From Mesorhizobium sp. ZC-5 (GTDB lineage Bacteria > Pseudomonadota > Alphaproteobacteria > Rhizobiales > Rhizobiaceae), in assembly GCF_025753855.1 (NCBI RefSeq), contig NZ_JAOWPT010000005.1, positions 248,001 through 312,000 of the forward strand: 64,000 nt of DNA. Direction: 5' to 3'. The position numbers and the translations under genes are program-made. Of the stretch, positions 27,885 to 36,949 are shown in pieces; within the stretch, counting starts at the first letter, position 1, and each line of letters opens with the position of its first letter. The notes below the pieces were generated by a model. That model was not told where the DNA came from and made no database searches. It saw only the letters and a list, made by a program, of their open reading frames with translations.

Positions 27885-28546
27885 GTACGTTCCGTCCTGA
27901 ATTCGGAAAGAAAAACCTTCAGCCCGTCGGCCATTTCGCCCCAGACGCGTGACAGCGCCGGGTGCTGCGTCGCGATGGATTCGTAGGCATTGAATTTCGG
28001 GTAGGCGTCCAGCAGATCGGTTCGCCCGGTCATCAGCCGAAAATTGTTGAAGATGAAGCGGATCGGCGTCAGCCAGGCGTCGGCAAGCGTAAGCTGGTCG
28101 CCCAAAGCGTATGGTCCGAATGCCATGCGCGCTTCGGCGGCACGCAGACCGTGGCGCAGTTTGCCGAAATACACCTCGATGGATTCATTGTCGCGCGCCG
28201 CCGCCGAATAGAGTTCGAACAGCTTCATCGTCGGGGCGAGGACATCCAGATCGGCGATCCGGGTGAACATGCGCACCAGTGCCTTGTCCTTGGGGTCGGC
28301 TGGCAACAGCGGCGGTTCGGGAAACCGTTCTTCCAGATATTCAACGATGACGGATGATTCGACGATGGTCACGCCCGAGGCTGTAATCAGCACCGGAATG
28401 CGGTTGAGCGGTGAAATCCGGCGAAATTCTTCCGGGATAGGAAAACCGGGTGGCGGCGTCATGATCTTCAGCGGCACGTCCTTGATGTAGGCGACACCGC
28501 GCACGACCGAGGAATAGGGAGACAACGGCCGTGAATAGAGCTTCAT
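27881..28546 (-). CDS. Glutathione S-transferase family protein
   Basis: 221 residues. N-terminal thioredoxin-like domain (about 1-75) with the possible catalytic serine region SRPLSPYSSVVRG, the cis-proline segment NRIPVLI and the glutathione-contact ES in TIVESSVIVEYLEERF. An all-helical C-terminal domain follows, with GPYALGDQLTLADAWLTP. Cytosolic; substrate unknown. It lies downstream of purQ on the same strand. Confidence 0.9.
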   Translation of the reverse strand: MKLYSRPLSPYSSVVRGVAYIKDVPLKIMTPPPGFPIPEEFRRISPLNRIPVLITASGVTIVESSVIVEYLEERFPEPPLLPADPKDKALVRMFTRIADLDVLAPTMKLFELYSAAARDNESIEVYFGKLRHGLRAAEARMAFGPYALGDQLTLADAWLTPIRFIFNNFRLMTGRTDLLDAYPKFNAYESIATQHPALSRVWGEMADGLKVFLSEFRTERT

Positions 28547-28580
28547 GGCCTAACCTTCTGTTGGAGCAATGATTTTTCGC

Positions 28581-29249
28581 TCAAGCAGCAATACCGAGCG
28601 CGCTTTCGAACAGGGCGCGGCCATCAATGCCGCCATGTGCCGGTTCGATCAGGTTTTCCGGATGCGGCATCAGGCCGAGAACATTGCCGCGCTCGTTGAT
28701 GATGCCTGCGATGTCGTCTATGGCGCCGTTCGGATTGCTGCCCTCGGCGTAGCGGAAGACAACCTGGCCGTTGCCTTCGAGACGGGCAAGCGTTTCCGGA
28801 TCCGCGAAGTAATTGCCGTCATGATGGGCGACCGGGCAGCGGATGATCTGGCCCGGCGCATATTTCCTGGTGAAGGAGGTGTTGGTGTTTTCAACGCGCA
28901 GCTTCACTTCGCGGCAGACGAATTTCAGGTGGTCGTTGCGCATCAGCGCGCCGGGCAGCAGCCCTGCTTCGACCAGAATCTGGAAGCCATTGCAGACGCC
29001 CATAACCTGGACGCCTTTGTCGGCCTTTTCGGCAATCGCCTTCATCACCGGCATGCGGGCGGCGATGGCGCCGCAGCGCAGATAATCTCCGTAGGAGAAG
29101 CCGCCCGGGATGACGATCAGGTCCACATCGGGAATTTCGGTATCCGTCTGCCAGACGGTGACCGGCGGAATTCCGGAAATCTTGGTCAACGCCGCGATCA
29201 TGTCGCGGTCGCGGTTAAGGCCGGGGAGCAGGACGACGGCTGATTTCAT
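28581..29249 (-). CDS. purQ: Phosphoribosylformylglycinamidine synthase, glutaminase subunit PurQ
   Basis: 222-residue class I glutamine amidotransferase that feeds ammonia to PurL. The catalytic triad is visible: nucleophile C86 in MGVCNGFQ, and H196 with E198 in [22 protein letters not shown] is the family-typical loop. The start overlaps the preceding 82-residue coiled-coil gene by 4 bp. Confidence 0.96.
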   Translation of the reverse strand: MKSAVVLLPGLNRDRDMIAALTKISGIPPVTVWQTDTEIPDVDLIVIPGGFSYGDYLRCGAIAARMPVMKAIAEKADKGVQVMGVCNGFQILVEAGLLPGALMRNDHLKFVCREVKLRVENTNTSFTRKYAPGQIIRCPVAHHDGNYFADPETLARLEGNGQVVFRYAEGSNPNGAIDDIAGIINERGNVLGLMPHPENLIEPAHGGIDGRALFESALGIAA

Positions 29250-29494
29250 GATTTTGAATCGAATGGCCTTTGAGGTTCGGCAAGTTCACGCAGATCGAGG
29301 CGGCGTTCAATGCGGTCGAGGCGTTCGTCGTGGCGGTCGAGCCTGCGGTTCACGCCGGCCAAAGCTTCTTCAGTGCCTGTCATTCGCCTCTTCAGTTCCT
29401 GAAGATCGAATTTCATCTCCGAAAGATCGCCATGGACCTTCTTCAGCAGTTCGTACATCAATTCGTTCGTGACTTCCGGCATCGTGCCCGGCAC
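29246..29494 (-). CDS. Small coiled-coil protein between purS and purQ
   Basis: 82 residues from a GTG at 29494, or 78 from the ATG at 29482. Almost entirely predicted helix with heptad-like repeats, ending in an arginine/aspartate-rich run ([17 protein letters not shown]). No known catalytic motif. It begins just after the purS stop and overlaps the purQ start by 4 bp, so it must be made together with the FGAM synthase subunits. A structural or regulatory link is possible but unproven. Confidence 0.7.
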   Translation of the reverse strand: MPGTMPEVTNELMYELLKKVHGDLSEMKFDLQELKRRMTGTEEALAGVNRRLDRHDERLDRIERRLDLRELAEPQRPFDSKS

Positions 29495-29498
29495 AACC

Positions 29499-29741
29499 TC
29501 AGATAATCGCTACACTATAATTCTCAATCACGGTGTTCGCCAGAAGCTTGTCGCACATGGCTTTCAGCTCGGTTTCCGCCTTGGCGCGATCGGAACCGTC
29601 GACTTCTATATCGAACACCTTGCCCTGGCGGACCGAGCCGATGCCGGCAAAACCAAGTCCGCCGAGCGCATGTTCGATTGCCTTGCCCTGCGGGTCGAGC
29701 ACGCCGTTCTTCAGGGTGACGGTGATGCGGGCCTTGATCAA
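29499..29741 (-). CDS. purS: Phosphoribosylformylglycinamidine synthase subunit PurS
   Basis: 80-residue bridging subunit of the PurLQS complex. I place the start at a TTG (29741) with AGGAA eight bases upstream, giving MIKARITVTLKNGVLDPQGK, the standard family N-terminus and length. A further 35 residues of open frame upstream overlap purC and look spurious. Other marks are ALGGLGFAGIGSVRQGK and the MCDKLLANTVIENY tail. Confidence 0.94.
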   Translation of the reverse strand: MIKARITVTLKNGVLDPQGKAIEHALGGLGFAGIGSVRQGKVFDIEVDGSDRAKAETELKAMCDKLLANTVIENYSVAII

Positions 29742-29772
29742 GTTGGCTGTTCCTGTTGAATTCGTGGCTGTT

Positions 29773-30564
29773 TTAATGTGGCTTGCCCTTGCCGCTGTCG
29801 GAAGAAACCAGCACCGGGCCGGTCGGGCGCGGCGGCTCGTTCTCATTCATGATGCCGAGCCGGCGTGCAACTTCCTGATAGGCTTCGACAAGCCCGCCCA
29901 TGTCGCGGCGGAAGCGATCCTTGTCGAGTTTGTCCTGGGTCGCAACGTCCCACAGCCGGCATGAATCCGGCGAAATCTCGTCGGCAACCACGATGCGCAT
30001 CATGTCGCCTTCGAACAGCCGGCCGCACTCGATCTTGAAGTCGACGAGCTGGATGCCGACGCCGAGGAACAGGCCGGAGAGGAAGTCGTTGACGCGAATG
30101 GCGAGTGCCATCACGTCGTCGATCTCCTGCGGGCTCGCCCAACCGAATGCCGTGATGTGCTCTTCCGAAACCATCGGATCGTCGAGCGCGTCGGCCTTGT
30201 AGTAAAATTCGATGATCGAGCGCGGCAGAACGGTGCCTTCCTCGATTCCGAGGCGCTTGGCCAGCGAACCGGCTGCAATGTTGCGCACCACCACCTCGAG
30301 GGGGATGATCTCGACTTCCTTGATCAGCTGCTCGCGCATGTTGAGCCGGCGGATGAAATGGGTCGGGATACCCATCCGGTTCAGATGGGTGAAGAGGTGC
30401 TCGGAAATACGGTTGTTGAGCACGCCTTTGCCGTCGACGACTTCATGCTTCTTTTTGTTGAAGGCAGTGGCATCATCCTTGAAGAACTGGATCAGGGTGC
30501 CAGGCTCGGGTCCCTCATAGAGGATCTTGGCCTTGCCTTCGTAGATGCGGCGGCGACGGTTCAT
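29773..30564 (-). CDS. purC: Phosphoribosylaminoimidazole-succinocarboxamide synthase PurC
   Basis: 263-residue SAICAR synthase. N-terminal [16 protein letters not shown] (ATP-binding loop), KDDATAFN, then [19 protein letters not shown] and the signature [14 protein letters not shown] with [14 protein letters not shown]. First gene of the purC-purS-coiled-coil-purQ run on this strand, divergent from the zeta-inhibitor gene. Confidence 0.97.
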   Translation of the reverse strand: MNRRRRIYEGKAKILYEGPEPGTLIQFFKDDATAFNKKKHEVVDGKGVLNNRISEHLFTHLNRMGIPTHFIRRLNMREQLIKEVEIIPLEVVVRNIAAGSLAKRLGIEEGTVLPRSIIEFYYKADALDDPMVSEEHITAFGWASPQEIDDVMALAIRVNDFLSGLFLGVGIQLVDFKIECGRLFEGDMMRIVVADEISPDSCRLWDVATQDKLDKDRFRRDMGGLVEAYQEVARRLGIMNENEPPRPTGPVLVSSDSGKGKPH

Positions 30565-30830
30565 CGATTGTTTTCTCTGGTTTCAAGGGCAGGCGGCAAG
30601 CAACCGGTCCCTTTTCTTGCGCGGCAGTGCAATGCGGCGGAGGTTCTCACGCGCGGTGTCTACCGCAATAAGGACGATTGCTCAATGCGCAATTCTCTGC
30701 CGTCAACCGTTTCAGGCCGAAATGCCGCGCCGCACAATTCACTGCGCGTATTGACCGGGCGGCAGCCTTTTGGTTTGTGCAGGGGAGCCCATATTGATGC
30801 CGAGAAGTTCGGCGACCACCGGAGGAAGCC

Positions 30831-31151
30831 ATGAGCAACATGAAAGACCGTGAAGAGGGATTCGAGCGCAAGTTCGCCTTCGATGAGGAACTGAAGTTCA
30901 AGGCCTTTGCCCGCCGCAACAAGCTGCTTGGCCTCTGGGCGGCAGAAAAGCTGGGCAAGAGTGGTGCTGACGCCGACGCCTATGCGAAGGAAGTCGTGGT
31001 TTCCGACTTTGAGGAAGCGGGCGACGACGACGTGTTCCGCAAGGTACGCAAGGATTTCGACGCTGCAGGTGTCGCGCAATCCGATCATCAGATTCGCCGC
31101 ACCATGGAAGAATTGCTGGCCCAGGCTGTGGAGCAGGTCAAAAACGGCTGA
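30831..31151 (+). CDS. F1-ATPase inhibitor subunit zeta (DUF1476)
   Basis: 106 residues. The start follows GGAGGAAGCC. The family opening MKDREEGFERKFAFDEELKFKA and RRNKLLGLWAAEKLG matches alphaproteobacterial zeta, which blocks reverse ATP hydrolysis by the F1 sector. The N-terminal inhibitory segment appears complete. Followed by a strong terminator. Confidence 0.92.
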   Translation: MSNMKDREEGFERKFAFDEELKFKAFARRNKLLGLWAAEKLGKSGADADAYAKEVVVSDFEEAGDDDVFRKVRKDFDAAGVAQSDHQIRRTMEELLAQAVEQVKNG

Positions 31152-31180
31152 TTGGGTACTGGTACAATCGAAGCCTACCG

Positions 31181-31207
31181 AACCGCCCGCAATACGGGCG
31201 GTTTTTT
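31181..31207 (+). terminator. Rho-independent terminator after the zeta gene
   Basis: AACCGCCCG-CAATA-CGGGCGGTT forms a nine-base-pair stem with a five-base loop, continued by a run of T. It lies 30 bp after the stop of the zeta-inhibitor gene. Confidence 0.9.
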
Positions 31208-31266
31208 CTTGCCGTTCCAACGGCTTCTGTTTGAATGGCTTATCTTCGATTTCAGGATTTTGCCCG

Positions 31267-32052
31267 ATGTCCCTGTTTGCACGCCTTGATGCCGGCGAAA
31301 CTCTGTTCAGCGCCTGGTCGGGCGTGCCCGATGCGTTGACCGTCGAAATACTGGCCGGCCAGGGGTTCGATGCCGTCACGCTCGATATGCAGCATGGCGG
31401 CCACCACGAAGACAGCGTGCTTCGGGGGCTGGTTCCTGTGCTCAGGGCCGGGAAGCACGCTGTTGTCAGGATACCTGTCGGACGCTTCGACATGGCGAGC
31501 CGCGCGCTTGATTTCGGCGCCGAGGCGGTGATTGCCCCGATGGTGAATTCGGTTGCTGATGCGCGCGCCTTTGCGGCAGCCATGAAGTATCCGCCGGTCG
31601 GCGAGCGCTCCTGGGGACCGACCTATGCGTTCCCGCGCAACAGCGCCAAGGATATGCAGGACTGGCTGCGCGAATCGAACAGCAGGACGGTTGCCTTCGC
31701 CATGGTGGAAACGCGTCAGGCGCTCGATTCGCTGGACGGCATCCTCGATACGCCGGGTATAGACGGGATTTTCCTTGGGCCGGCTGATTTTTCTATCGCT
31801 TGGACAAAGGGCACGGAGATCAATCCGCTGCTCGAGGACATGATGGAAACCGTCGCGAATATAGCCAAGCGCACGCTTGCGGCAGGTAAGGTCGCGGCCA
31901 TGTACGTCAACGACATGGATATTGCCGGGCGCTATGCCGAGATGGGTTACCATTTCCAGGCGATCGCGTCGGAGCACAAGCTTGTCGCGACCGGCGCGAA
32001 GAGCCTGATCGAGGCGGCCCGGGCGTCGCTGAAGCCGAAAGCCGGAACTTAA
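31267..32052 (+). CDS. HpcH/HpaI family aldolase
   Basis: 261-residue class II pyruvate aldolase of the 4-hydroxy-2-oxoheptanedioate aldolase type. The start at MSLFARLDAGETLF is chosen; the longer open frame before it overlaps the zeta gene. Conserved parts are VTLDMQHGGHHED, AVVRIPVG, KYPPVGERSWGP, the metal-ligand glutamate in FAMVETRQALD and GIFLGPADFSIAWT. The true substrate is not readable from sequence. Its stop overlaps the convergent hydrolase end by 4 bp. Confidence 0.9.
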   Translation: MSLFARLDAGETLFSAWSGVPDALTVEILAGQGFDAVTLDMQHGGHHEDSVLRGLVPVLRAGKHAVVRIPVGRFDMASRALDFGAEAVIAPMVNSVADARAFAAAMKYPPVGERSWGPTYAFPRNSAKDMQDWLRESNSRTVAFAMVETRQALDSLDGILDTPGIDGIFLGPADFSIAWTKGTEINPLLEDMMETVANIAKRTLAAGKVAAMYVNDMDIAGRYAEMGYHFQAIASEHKLVATGAKSLIEAARASLKPKAGT

Positions 32053-32606
32053 AGTCGCGACAGGAACTGCGCGAACGTCATCGAGCCTTCCGGCCAGGGA
32101 CCAAAACCTGCTTCCGCGTTGAGGTGCCCGGCCTCGCCGGCGTCAATGAACTTTGATCCCCAGGCGGCGGCGATATCCTCCGCCACCTCGAAGGCGCAGT
32201 AAGGATCGTTACGGCTGGCGATGGTGATCGATGGAAACGGCAGCGGATCCCGGGGATAAGGCCCGAACGTCATCAGGTGACGCGGCCGGATATCCGGATT
32301 TGCGACGTCCGGCGGCGCCACCAGAAACGCGCCCGCGACCGACGTTCTGAACTCAGGAATGCCGTGGATCATTGCCGGAACGCCGAGCGAGTGCGCCACG
32401 AGGACGACCGGACGCTCCGCGGCATTGACCGCCTCGACGATGTTGGTGGTCCAGTCCTCGCGCACCGGTTTCGACCATTCCGCCTGTTCGACGCGGCGCG
32501 CCGTCGACAATTTCGACTGCCAGCGCGTCTGCCAGTGTTCGGGGCCGGAGTTGGTGTAGCCGGGAACGATGAGGATATCTGCGTCCTTGACCTTCATGGC
32601 GCGCAT
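32049..32606 (-). CDS. RBBP9/YdeN family serine hydrolase
   Basis: 185-residue alpha/beta hydrolase. The opening ILIVPGYTNSGPEHWQTRW is the family hallmark; the nucleophile serine is in VAHSLGV, the acid in SRNDPYC and the histidine in GEAGHLNAEAGFGPWP. Cytosolic; natural substrates of bacterial members are mostly unknown. Confidence 0.9.
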   Translation of the reverse strand: MRAMKVKDADILIVPGYTNSGPEHWQTRWQSKLSTARRVEQAEWSKPVREDWTTNIVEAVNAAERPVVLVAHSLGVPAMIHGIPEFRTSVAGAFLVAPPDVANPDIRPRHLMTFGPYPRDPLPFPSITIASRNDPYCAFEVAEDIAAAWGSKFIDAGEAGHLNAEAGFGPWPEGSMTFAQFLSRL

Positions 32607-32795
32607 GTAGCCACGGTCGCTGCTTCATGCAACCGTCCATCCACGGCGATCCGGTGCTCCCGTTGAACAGCGTGTTCTCTGTTTCGATGCTTGCGCTTTG
32701 TTTTCCGCAGGCCGATCTAAACGTCAGATGTCGAAACAACGCGGCCGGGCTGGTTCCGTAAGAACAGCCCGCGCATGCCGCCAACGGAGTCGTCC

Positions 32796-33614
32796 ATGAG
32801 TGAATTGCCGTTTGCCGCGACAACGCCGATCAGCGTGGCGCAGGTCGGATTGAAGGCCAGGAACGCCGAGGCGCTTGCCGAATATTACCGCGACGTCGTC
32901 GGATTGGCTGAACTGTCGCGCTCGAATGGGTCGATCGTGCTCGGAACCGGCGAACGGCCATTGCTGCACATCGAGGGCGACCCATCGGCACGCCCGGACG
33001 ATCCGCGCAGCGCCGGGCTGTTTCACACGGCATTCCTTTTGCCGACCCGCGCCGACCTGGGCCGCTGGGTGAAACATGCGATCGAGAAGCGTATTCCGAT
33101 CGAAGGAGCCTCGGACCATCTGGTGAGCGAAGCGCTCTACCTGACCGATCCGGAAGGCAACGGTATCGAAATCTATGCCGACCGGCCGAAGGAAAGCTGG
33201 GCGCGAGATGGCGGCTCCATCGCCATGGCGACGAACAAGCTCGATATCCCCGACCTCGTCGGCGAAGTGCCGGCGGGCGATGCGGGCTGGCAGGGCGCCC
33301 CGGATAACAGCATCATCGGTCACGTGCATCTGCGGGTCGGCGACCCGATTACCGCTGAACAATGGTGGCACGCGCAATTCGGCTTCGAGACCATGGCGAA
33401 ATACGGCGCCGATGCGGCGTTTCTCGCGTCCGGCGGTTATCACCACCATATCGGTGCCAATTCCTGGCGCAGCCGCGGCGCCGGTATTCGTGACGATGCC
33501 CGTACCGGTCTTGCCTGGGTCGAGATGCAATCGTCGCTGGCCGAGAAGGCCGCAGAAGTGCAGGATTCCTGGGGGACGGTGATCCGCACCGTGCCGAAGA
33601 AGGCTTCTGCCTGA
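32796..33614 (+). CDS. VOC family protein, catechol-2,3-dioxygenase-like (two modules)
   Basis: 272 residues from the ATG at 32796, with CGGAG seven bases upstream. Two vicinal-oxygen-chelate modules: the first with QVGLKARNAEALAEYYRDV, LFHTAFLLP and the ligand glutamate in GNGIEIYADRP; the second opening IIGHVHLRVGD, with GYHHHIGANSW. Resembles CatE-type extradiol dioxygenases; the substrate is unknown. Followed by a terminator. Confidence 0.85.
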   Translation: MSELPFAATTPISVAQVGLKARNAEALAEYYRDVVGLAELSRSNGSIVLGTGERPLLHIEGDPSARPDDPRSAGLFHTAFLLPTRADLGRWVKHAIEKRIPIEGASDHLVSEALYLTDPEGNGIEIYADRPKESWARDGGSIAMATNKLDIPDLVGEVPAGDAGWQGAPDNSIIGHVHLRVGDPITAEQWWHAQFGFETMAKYGADAAFLASGGYHHHIGANSWRSRGAGIRDDARTGLAWVEMQSSLAEKAAEVQDSWGTVIRTVPKKASA

Positions 33615-33621
33615 ACACAAC

Positions 33622-33654
33622 AAAAAGCCCGCGGCAGGGAAGCGCGGGCTTTTT
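33622..33654. terminator. Bidirectional rho-independent terminator
   Basis: AAAAAGCCCGCG pairs with CGCGGGCTTTTT across a nine-base loop, giving a U-tract in both directions. It serves the VOC gene from the left and the small membrane-protein gene from the right. Confidence 0.9.
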
Positions 33655-33673
33655 GCGACTGGAACTCTCAGAA

Positions 33674-33856
33674 CTATTCCGGCGGGATTTCGATTTTCGA
33701 CGTATCGACCTTGAGTTCGATACCGGTCGAGCGGTCAAAATAACCGTCCGCATAGAGAAAGCCCGCGACGATGGCCGCAGCGGCGAACGCACCGGCGAGA
33801 AACCATCCCGCCCTGCTGCCGCCGCCATTCACCACAATCATGTCGTTGTCCGCCAT
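33674..33856 (-). CDS. Small single-span membrane protein
   Basis: 60 residues from the ATG at 33856, with GGAG upstream. Starts MADNDMIVVNGGGSRAGWF, has one membrane helix (about residues 18-36) and a short tail ending KVDTSKIEIPPE. Function unknown; the N-in/C-out topology is only a guess. Lies just downstream of purB. Confidence 0.6.
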   Translation of the reverse strand: MADNDMIVVNGGGSRAGWFLAGAFAAAAIVAGFLYADGYFDRSTGIELKVDTSKIEIPPE

Positions 33857-33919
33857 TTGTTGCACTCCATGATGCAAGTCCCGGGCAACAACGCGGACAG
33901 CGCGGCGAGGTTCCGCAGC

Positions 33920-35227
33920 TTAGACTTCGCCGAAAACCCGCCTGAAGATCGTGTCGACGTGCTTGGTGTGGTAGCCGAGGTCGAATTTCTCGCGGATATC
34001 CGCTTCGGATAGAGCAGCGCGTACGTCCTTGTCGGCGAGCAGTTCCTCAAGGAAATCAGCGCCTTGCTCCCAGACTTTCATGGCATTTCGTTGCACCAGC
34101 CGGTAGGAATCCTCGCGGCTCACGCCGGCCTGGGTGAGCGCCAGCAGAACCCGCTGCGAATGGATGAGGCCGCGGAACTTGTTCATGTTCTTCAGCATGT
34201 TGTCAGGGTAGACGAGCAGCTTTTCCACGACGCCCGTCAGCCGCGCCAACGCGAAATCGAGCGTGATGGTCGCATCCGGGGCGATCATGCGCTCGACCGA
34301 CGAGTGCGAAATGTCGCGCTCGTGCCAGAGCACGACGTTCTCCATCGCCGGCACGGCGAAGGCGCGGACCATGCGGGCAAGCCCGGTAAGATTTTCCGTC
34401 AGCACCGGGTTGCGCTTGTGCGGCATCGCCGACGAGCCTTTCTGGCCCGGCGCGAAATATTCCTCGGCCTCCAGCACCTCGGTGCGCTGCAGATGCCGGA
34501 TTTCGGTCGCCAGCCGCTCGACCGACGACGCGACGACGCCGAGCGTGGCGAAATACATGGCGTGACGGTCGCGCGGGATAATTTGCGTCGACACCGGCTC
34601 CGGCTTCAGTCCGAGCTTTGCCGCGACATGCTCCTCGACGCGCGGATCGATGTTGGCGAAGGTTCCGACAGCGCCCGAAATGGCGCAGGTGGCAATCTCG
34701 TCGCGTGCATGCACAAGCCGCTCGCGGCAACGCGAGAATTCGGCATAGGCCAGCGCCAGCTTGACGCCGAACGTCGTTGGTTCGGCATGGATGCCATGGC
34801 TGCGGCCGATGGTGACGGTATCCTTGTGTTCGAAGGCGCGTTTCTTCAGCGCCGCAAGCAGCCCGTCGAGATCGGCGAGCAGGATGTCCGTCGCGCGCAC
34901 CAGCTGGACACTGAGGCAGGTGTCGAGCACGTCGGACGAGGTCATGCCCTGATGGATGAAGCGCGCGTCGGGGCCGACGAATTCCGCCAGATGGGTCAGG
35001 AAGGCGATGACGTCGTGTTTGGTGACGGCTTCGATCTCGTCGATCCGATCGACATCGAAAGTGGCCGCGCCGCCTTTTTCCCAGATGGTTTTGGCCGCGT
35101 CCTTCGGGATGACGCCGATTTCGGCCAGCGCGTCGCAGGCATGCGCCTCGATCTCGAACCAGATGCGGAATTTCGTCTCGGGAGACCAGATAGCGACCAT
35201 TTCCGGCCGCGAATAGCGCGGGATCAT
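33920..35227 (-). CDS. purB: Adenylosuccinate lyase PurB
   Basis: 435 residues. Cleaves SAICAR and adenylosuccinate, the step after PurC and the last step to AMP. The signature GSSAMPHKRNPV carries the flexible catalytic loop serine; early marks are MIPRYSRPEM and QGMTSSDVLDT. The start at 35227 has AGGA upstream; the longer frame to 35284 is not supported. Confidence 0.97.
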   Translation of the reverse strand: MIPRYSRPEMVAIWSPETKFRIWFEIEAHACDALAEIGVIPKDAAKTIWEKGGAATFDVDRIDEIEAVTKHDVIAFLTHLAEFVGPDARFIHQGMTSSDVLDTCLSVQLVRATDILLADLDGLLAALKKRAFEHKDTVTIGRSHGIHAEPTTFGVKLALAYAEFSRCRERLVHARDEIATCAISGAVGTFANIDPRVEEHVAAKLGLKPEPVSTQIIPRDRHAMYFATLGVVASSVERLATEIRHLQRTEVLEAEEYFAPGQKGSSAMPHKRNPVLTENLTGLARMVRAFAVPAMENVVLWHERDISHSSVERMIAPDATITLDFALARLTGVVEKLLVYPDNMLKNMNKFRGLIHSQRVLLALTQAGVSREDSYRLVQRNAMKVWEQGADFLEELLADKDVRAALSEADIREKFDLGYHTKHVDTIFRRVFGEV

Positions 35228-35287
35228 GTCAGGTCCTGTTTCGAAGGAAGCGGAATGAGGGCGTCCTAACAGAGGCGGGCACAATGC

Positions 35288-35833
35288 TCAACGCGGCATT
35301 CTCGCAAACCAGATGCTGGCGGCGAACAATGCGACGAAGCCGATGGGAAACAACAGGCGCACGCCGAGTACGGCGAATTGGTACAGTGCCGCCAGCGTGG
35401 TGAAGACAAGCTGGAACACCCAGGTGATCGAGCCGGTGTCCGCATGCCATTCGGCATAGTAGGTGCGGTAGTCGAAAGCGAAGATCAGGCCGGTGATCGC
35501 GACTGTGGCTGTTGCGAGAGAGAGAAACGCCGCGGCGAAGGCCACTTCCGCCGATCGGCCCAACGCAAGCAGGCGCGCCACGAACAGGCCGACCGGAAAA
35601 GACAAGGCGCCGCCGAGCCCATAGAGCACGGCGACTGTTTCGATTTTTGCCGAGGTTTCCCAGTCCAGCAGCAGAATTCCAACGGTGGCGCTGGTTGCCA
35701 TTGCGATGGCCCATATGATGCCGCCTGCAAATATTTCGGCGCTGCTTGGCAAGGACCGTGCGAAGCGCGCGCCGAAGCCTCGCCCCAATGCAGGTCTGGC
35801 TGCCTCGGCCGGTTTTGTAGCCGACAGCTTCAC
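35288..35833 (-). CDS. Uncharacterised four-helix membrane protein
   Basis: About 181 residues from a GTG at 35833 that overlaps the stop of the DUF2259 gene (GTGA). After a basic N-terminal tail there are roughly four hydrophobic helices (GGIIWAIAMATSATVGILLL, YGLGGALSFPVGLFVARLL, AFAAAFLSLATATVAITGL, FPIGFVALFAASIWF). No family recognised. Cotranslation with the secreted DUF2259 protein suggests an envelope role. Confidence 0.6.
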   Translation of the reverse strand: MKLSATKPAEAARPALGRGFGARFARSLPSSAEIFAGGIIWAIAMATSATVGILLLDWETSAKIETVAVLYGLGGALSFPVGLFVARLLALGRSAEVAFAAAFLSLATATVAITGLIFAFDYRTYYAEWHADTGSITWVFQLVFTTLAALYQFAVLGVRLLFPIGFVALFAASIWFARMPR

Positions 35834-36552
35834 AGGCGTCCCGTCACCGCGATCCACCGATGGTCAGGTCCCTCAAAACCATATTGCCGGACCGAGATCA
35901 GTACGGCGAAGGTCGACAGGCCGTCCATCGCAAAGGTCTGCACGCCGCCAATGGCGTAGCCGTGTGGGCAGCCGCGGCTTTGCGGGATGGATTTGTCCTC
36001 ATGCAGCAGCCTGGTCTGGCCGCCATCCACCGCCTCGATCCTCAGCAGCCTGAATCCCTTGATCTCGCCCTGGCTGTTGCAGACTTCCATGCCCGGCAAA
36101 TTGTTCAAGGGGATCTCGTCGAGGCGAAACTCCAATGGACTGTCGATGGGGTAGAAGACGGGCCGGGGATTGACGACCATGCGAAAAGGATCCGCGGACA
36201 ATTCGGTAACCGGGTTGAACCCCGCCATTATGCCGCGATCGAGTTCGGCTTGTGCGACGATCGCCTCGCCCTTGTCGCGCGCCTGCTTGCGGACCGAATC
36301 CAGGGAGGCGTTCTCGTCGTCTAGCCGCACCCGGATCGGCGTGCCGGGCAGGAACTTGTCGGTGGCGGTGTCGATGTAATAGCGGTTGGCGTAAGGAAAT
36401 CCCGAACCGTCCTGGATGCCGAACTCCTCGAAGGCAAAGACGCCGCCATCCTTGGTGAAGCCGAGGATTTCGAGTTCGGCGACATCGCCGGCCCGCGCCG
36501 ACGAAAGGAAAAGAACCTGCGCAAGCAGGGTCATGAAAAACAGGATTCTCAT
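35830..36552 (-). CDS. Predicted secreted protein, DUF2259 family
   Basis: 240 residues from the ATG at 36552 (AGGGAAAC upstream). Signal peptide about residues 1-21 (cut after SARA), then the family opening DVAELEILGFTKDGGVFAFE and FGIQDGSGFPYANRYYID. Two cysteines (VCNSQGE, RGCPHGY) could form a disulphide. Periplasmic; no known activity. Confidence 0.82.
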   Translation of the reverse strand: MRILFFMTLLAQVLFLSSARAGDVAELEILGFTKDGGVFAFEEFGIQDGSGFPYANRYYIDTATDKFLPGTPIRVRLDDENASLDSVRKQARDKGEAIVAQAELDRGIMAGFNPVTELSADPFRMVVNPRPVFYPIDSPLEFRLDEIPLNNLPGMEVCNSQGEIKGFRLLRIEAVDGGQTRLLHEDKSIPQSRGCPHGYAIGGVQTFAMDGLSTFAVLISVRQYGFEGPDHRWIAVTGRL

Positions 36553-36690
36553 CGGTTTCCCTTCGCGCATCATGATCCACCGTCACCTATCACGATAAGG
36601 CACGTGCGTCGCGCCATGCGACAAACGATGCGCGATGCATCCAAACCGTGTGTTATCCGTTGTGGCGGAGGGCTTCAAAGGAGCAATGCC

Positions 36691-36945
36691 ATGAGCGACG
36701 TCAGCAAGATTCGTGAACATATGGAAGTGATCGGTGCCGATGGCGTTCATCTCGGGACGGTCGACAGGATGGAGGGCGACCGGATCAAGCTGACCAAGAG
36801 AGACAGCGGTGAGGGGGCTCACAGAGGTCACCATCACTACATTCCCGCCAGCCTGGTCGCCGAGGTCGAGGGCGACAAGGTCCGCCTGTCGGCGAATTCG
36901 GATGTCGCCGTCATGTTCGAGGAAGAAAAATCCGACCCGACCTGA
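36691..36945 (+). CDS. DUF2171 family small protein
   Basis: 84 residues, start set by AAGGAG eight bases before the ATG. A PRC-barrel-like beta fold: IREHMEVIGADGVHLGTVDR, GDRIKLTKRDS and HHHYIPASLVAEVEGDKVRL. Family members are small soluble proteins often induced by stress; the molecular role is unknown. Confidence 0.85.
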   Translation: MSDVSKIREHMEVIGADGVHLGTVDRMEGDRIKLTKRDSGEGAHRGHHHYIPASLVAEVEGDKVRLSANSDVAVMFEEEKSDPT

Positions 36946-36949
36946 AGCA

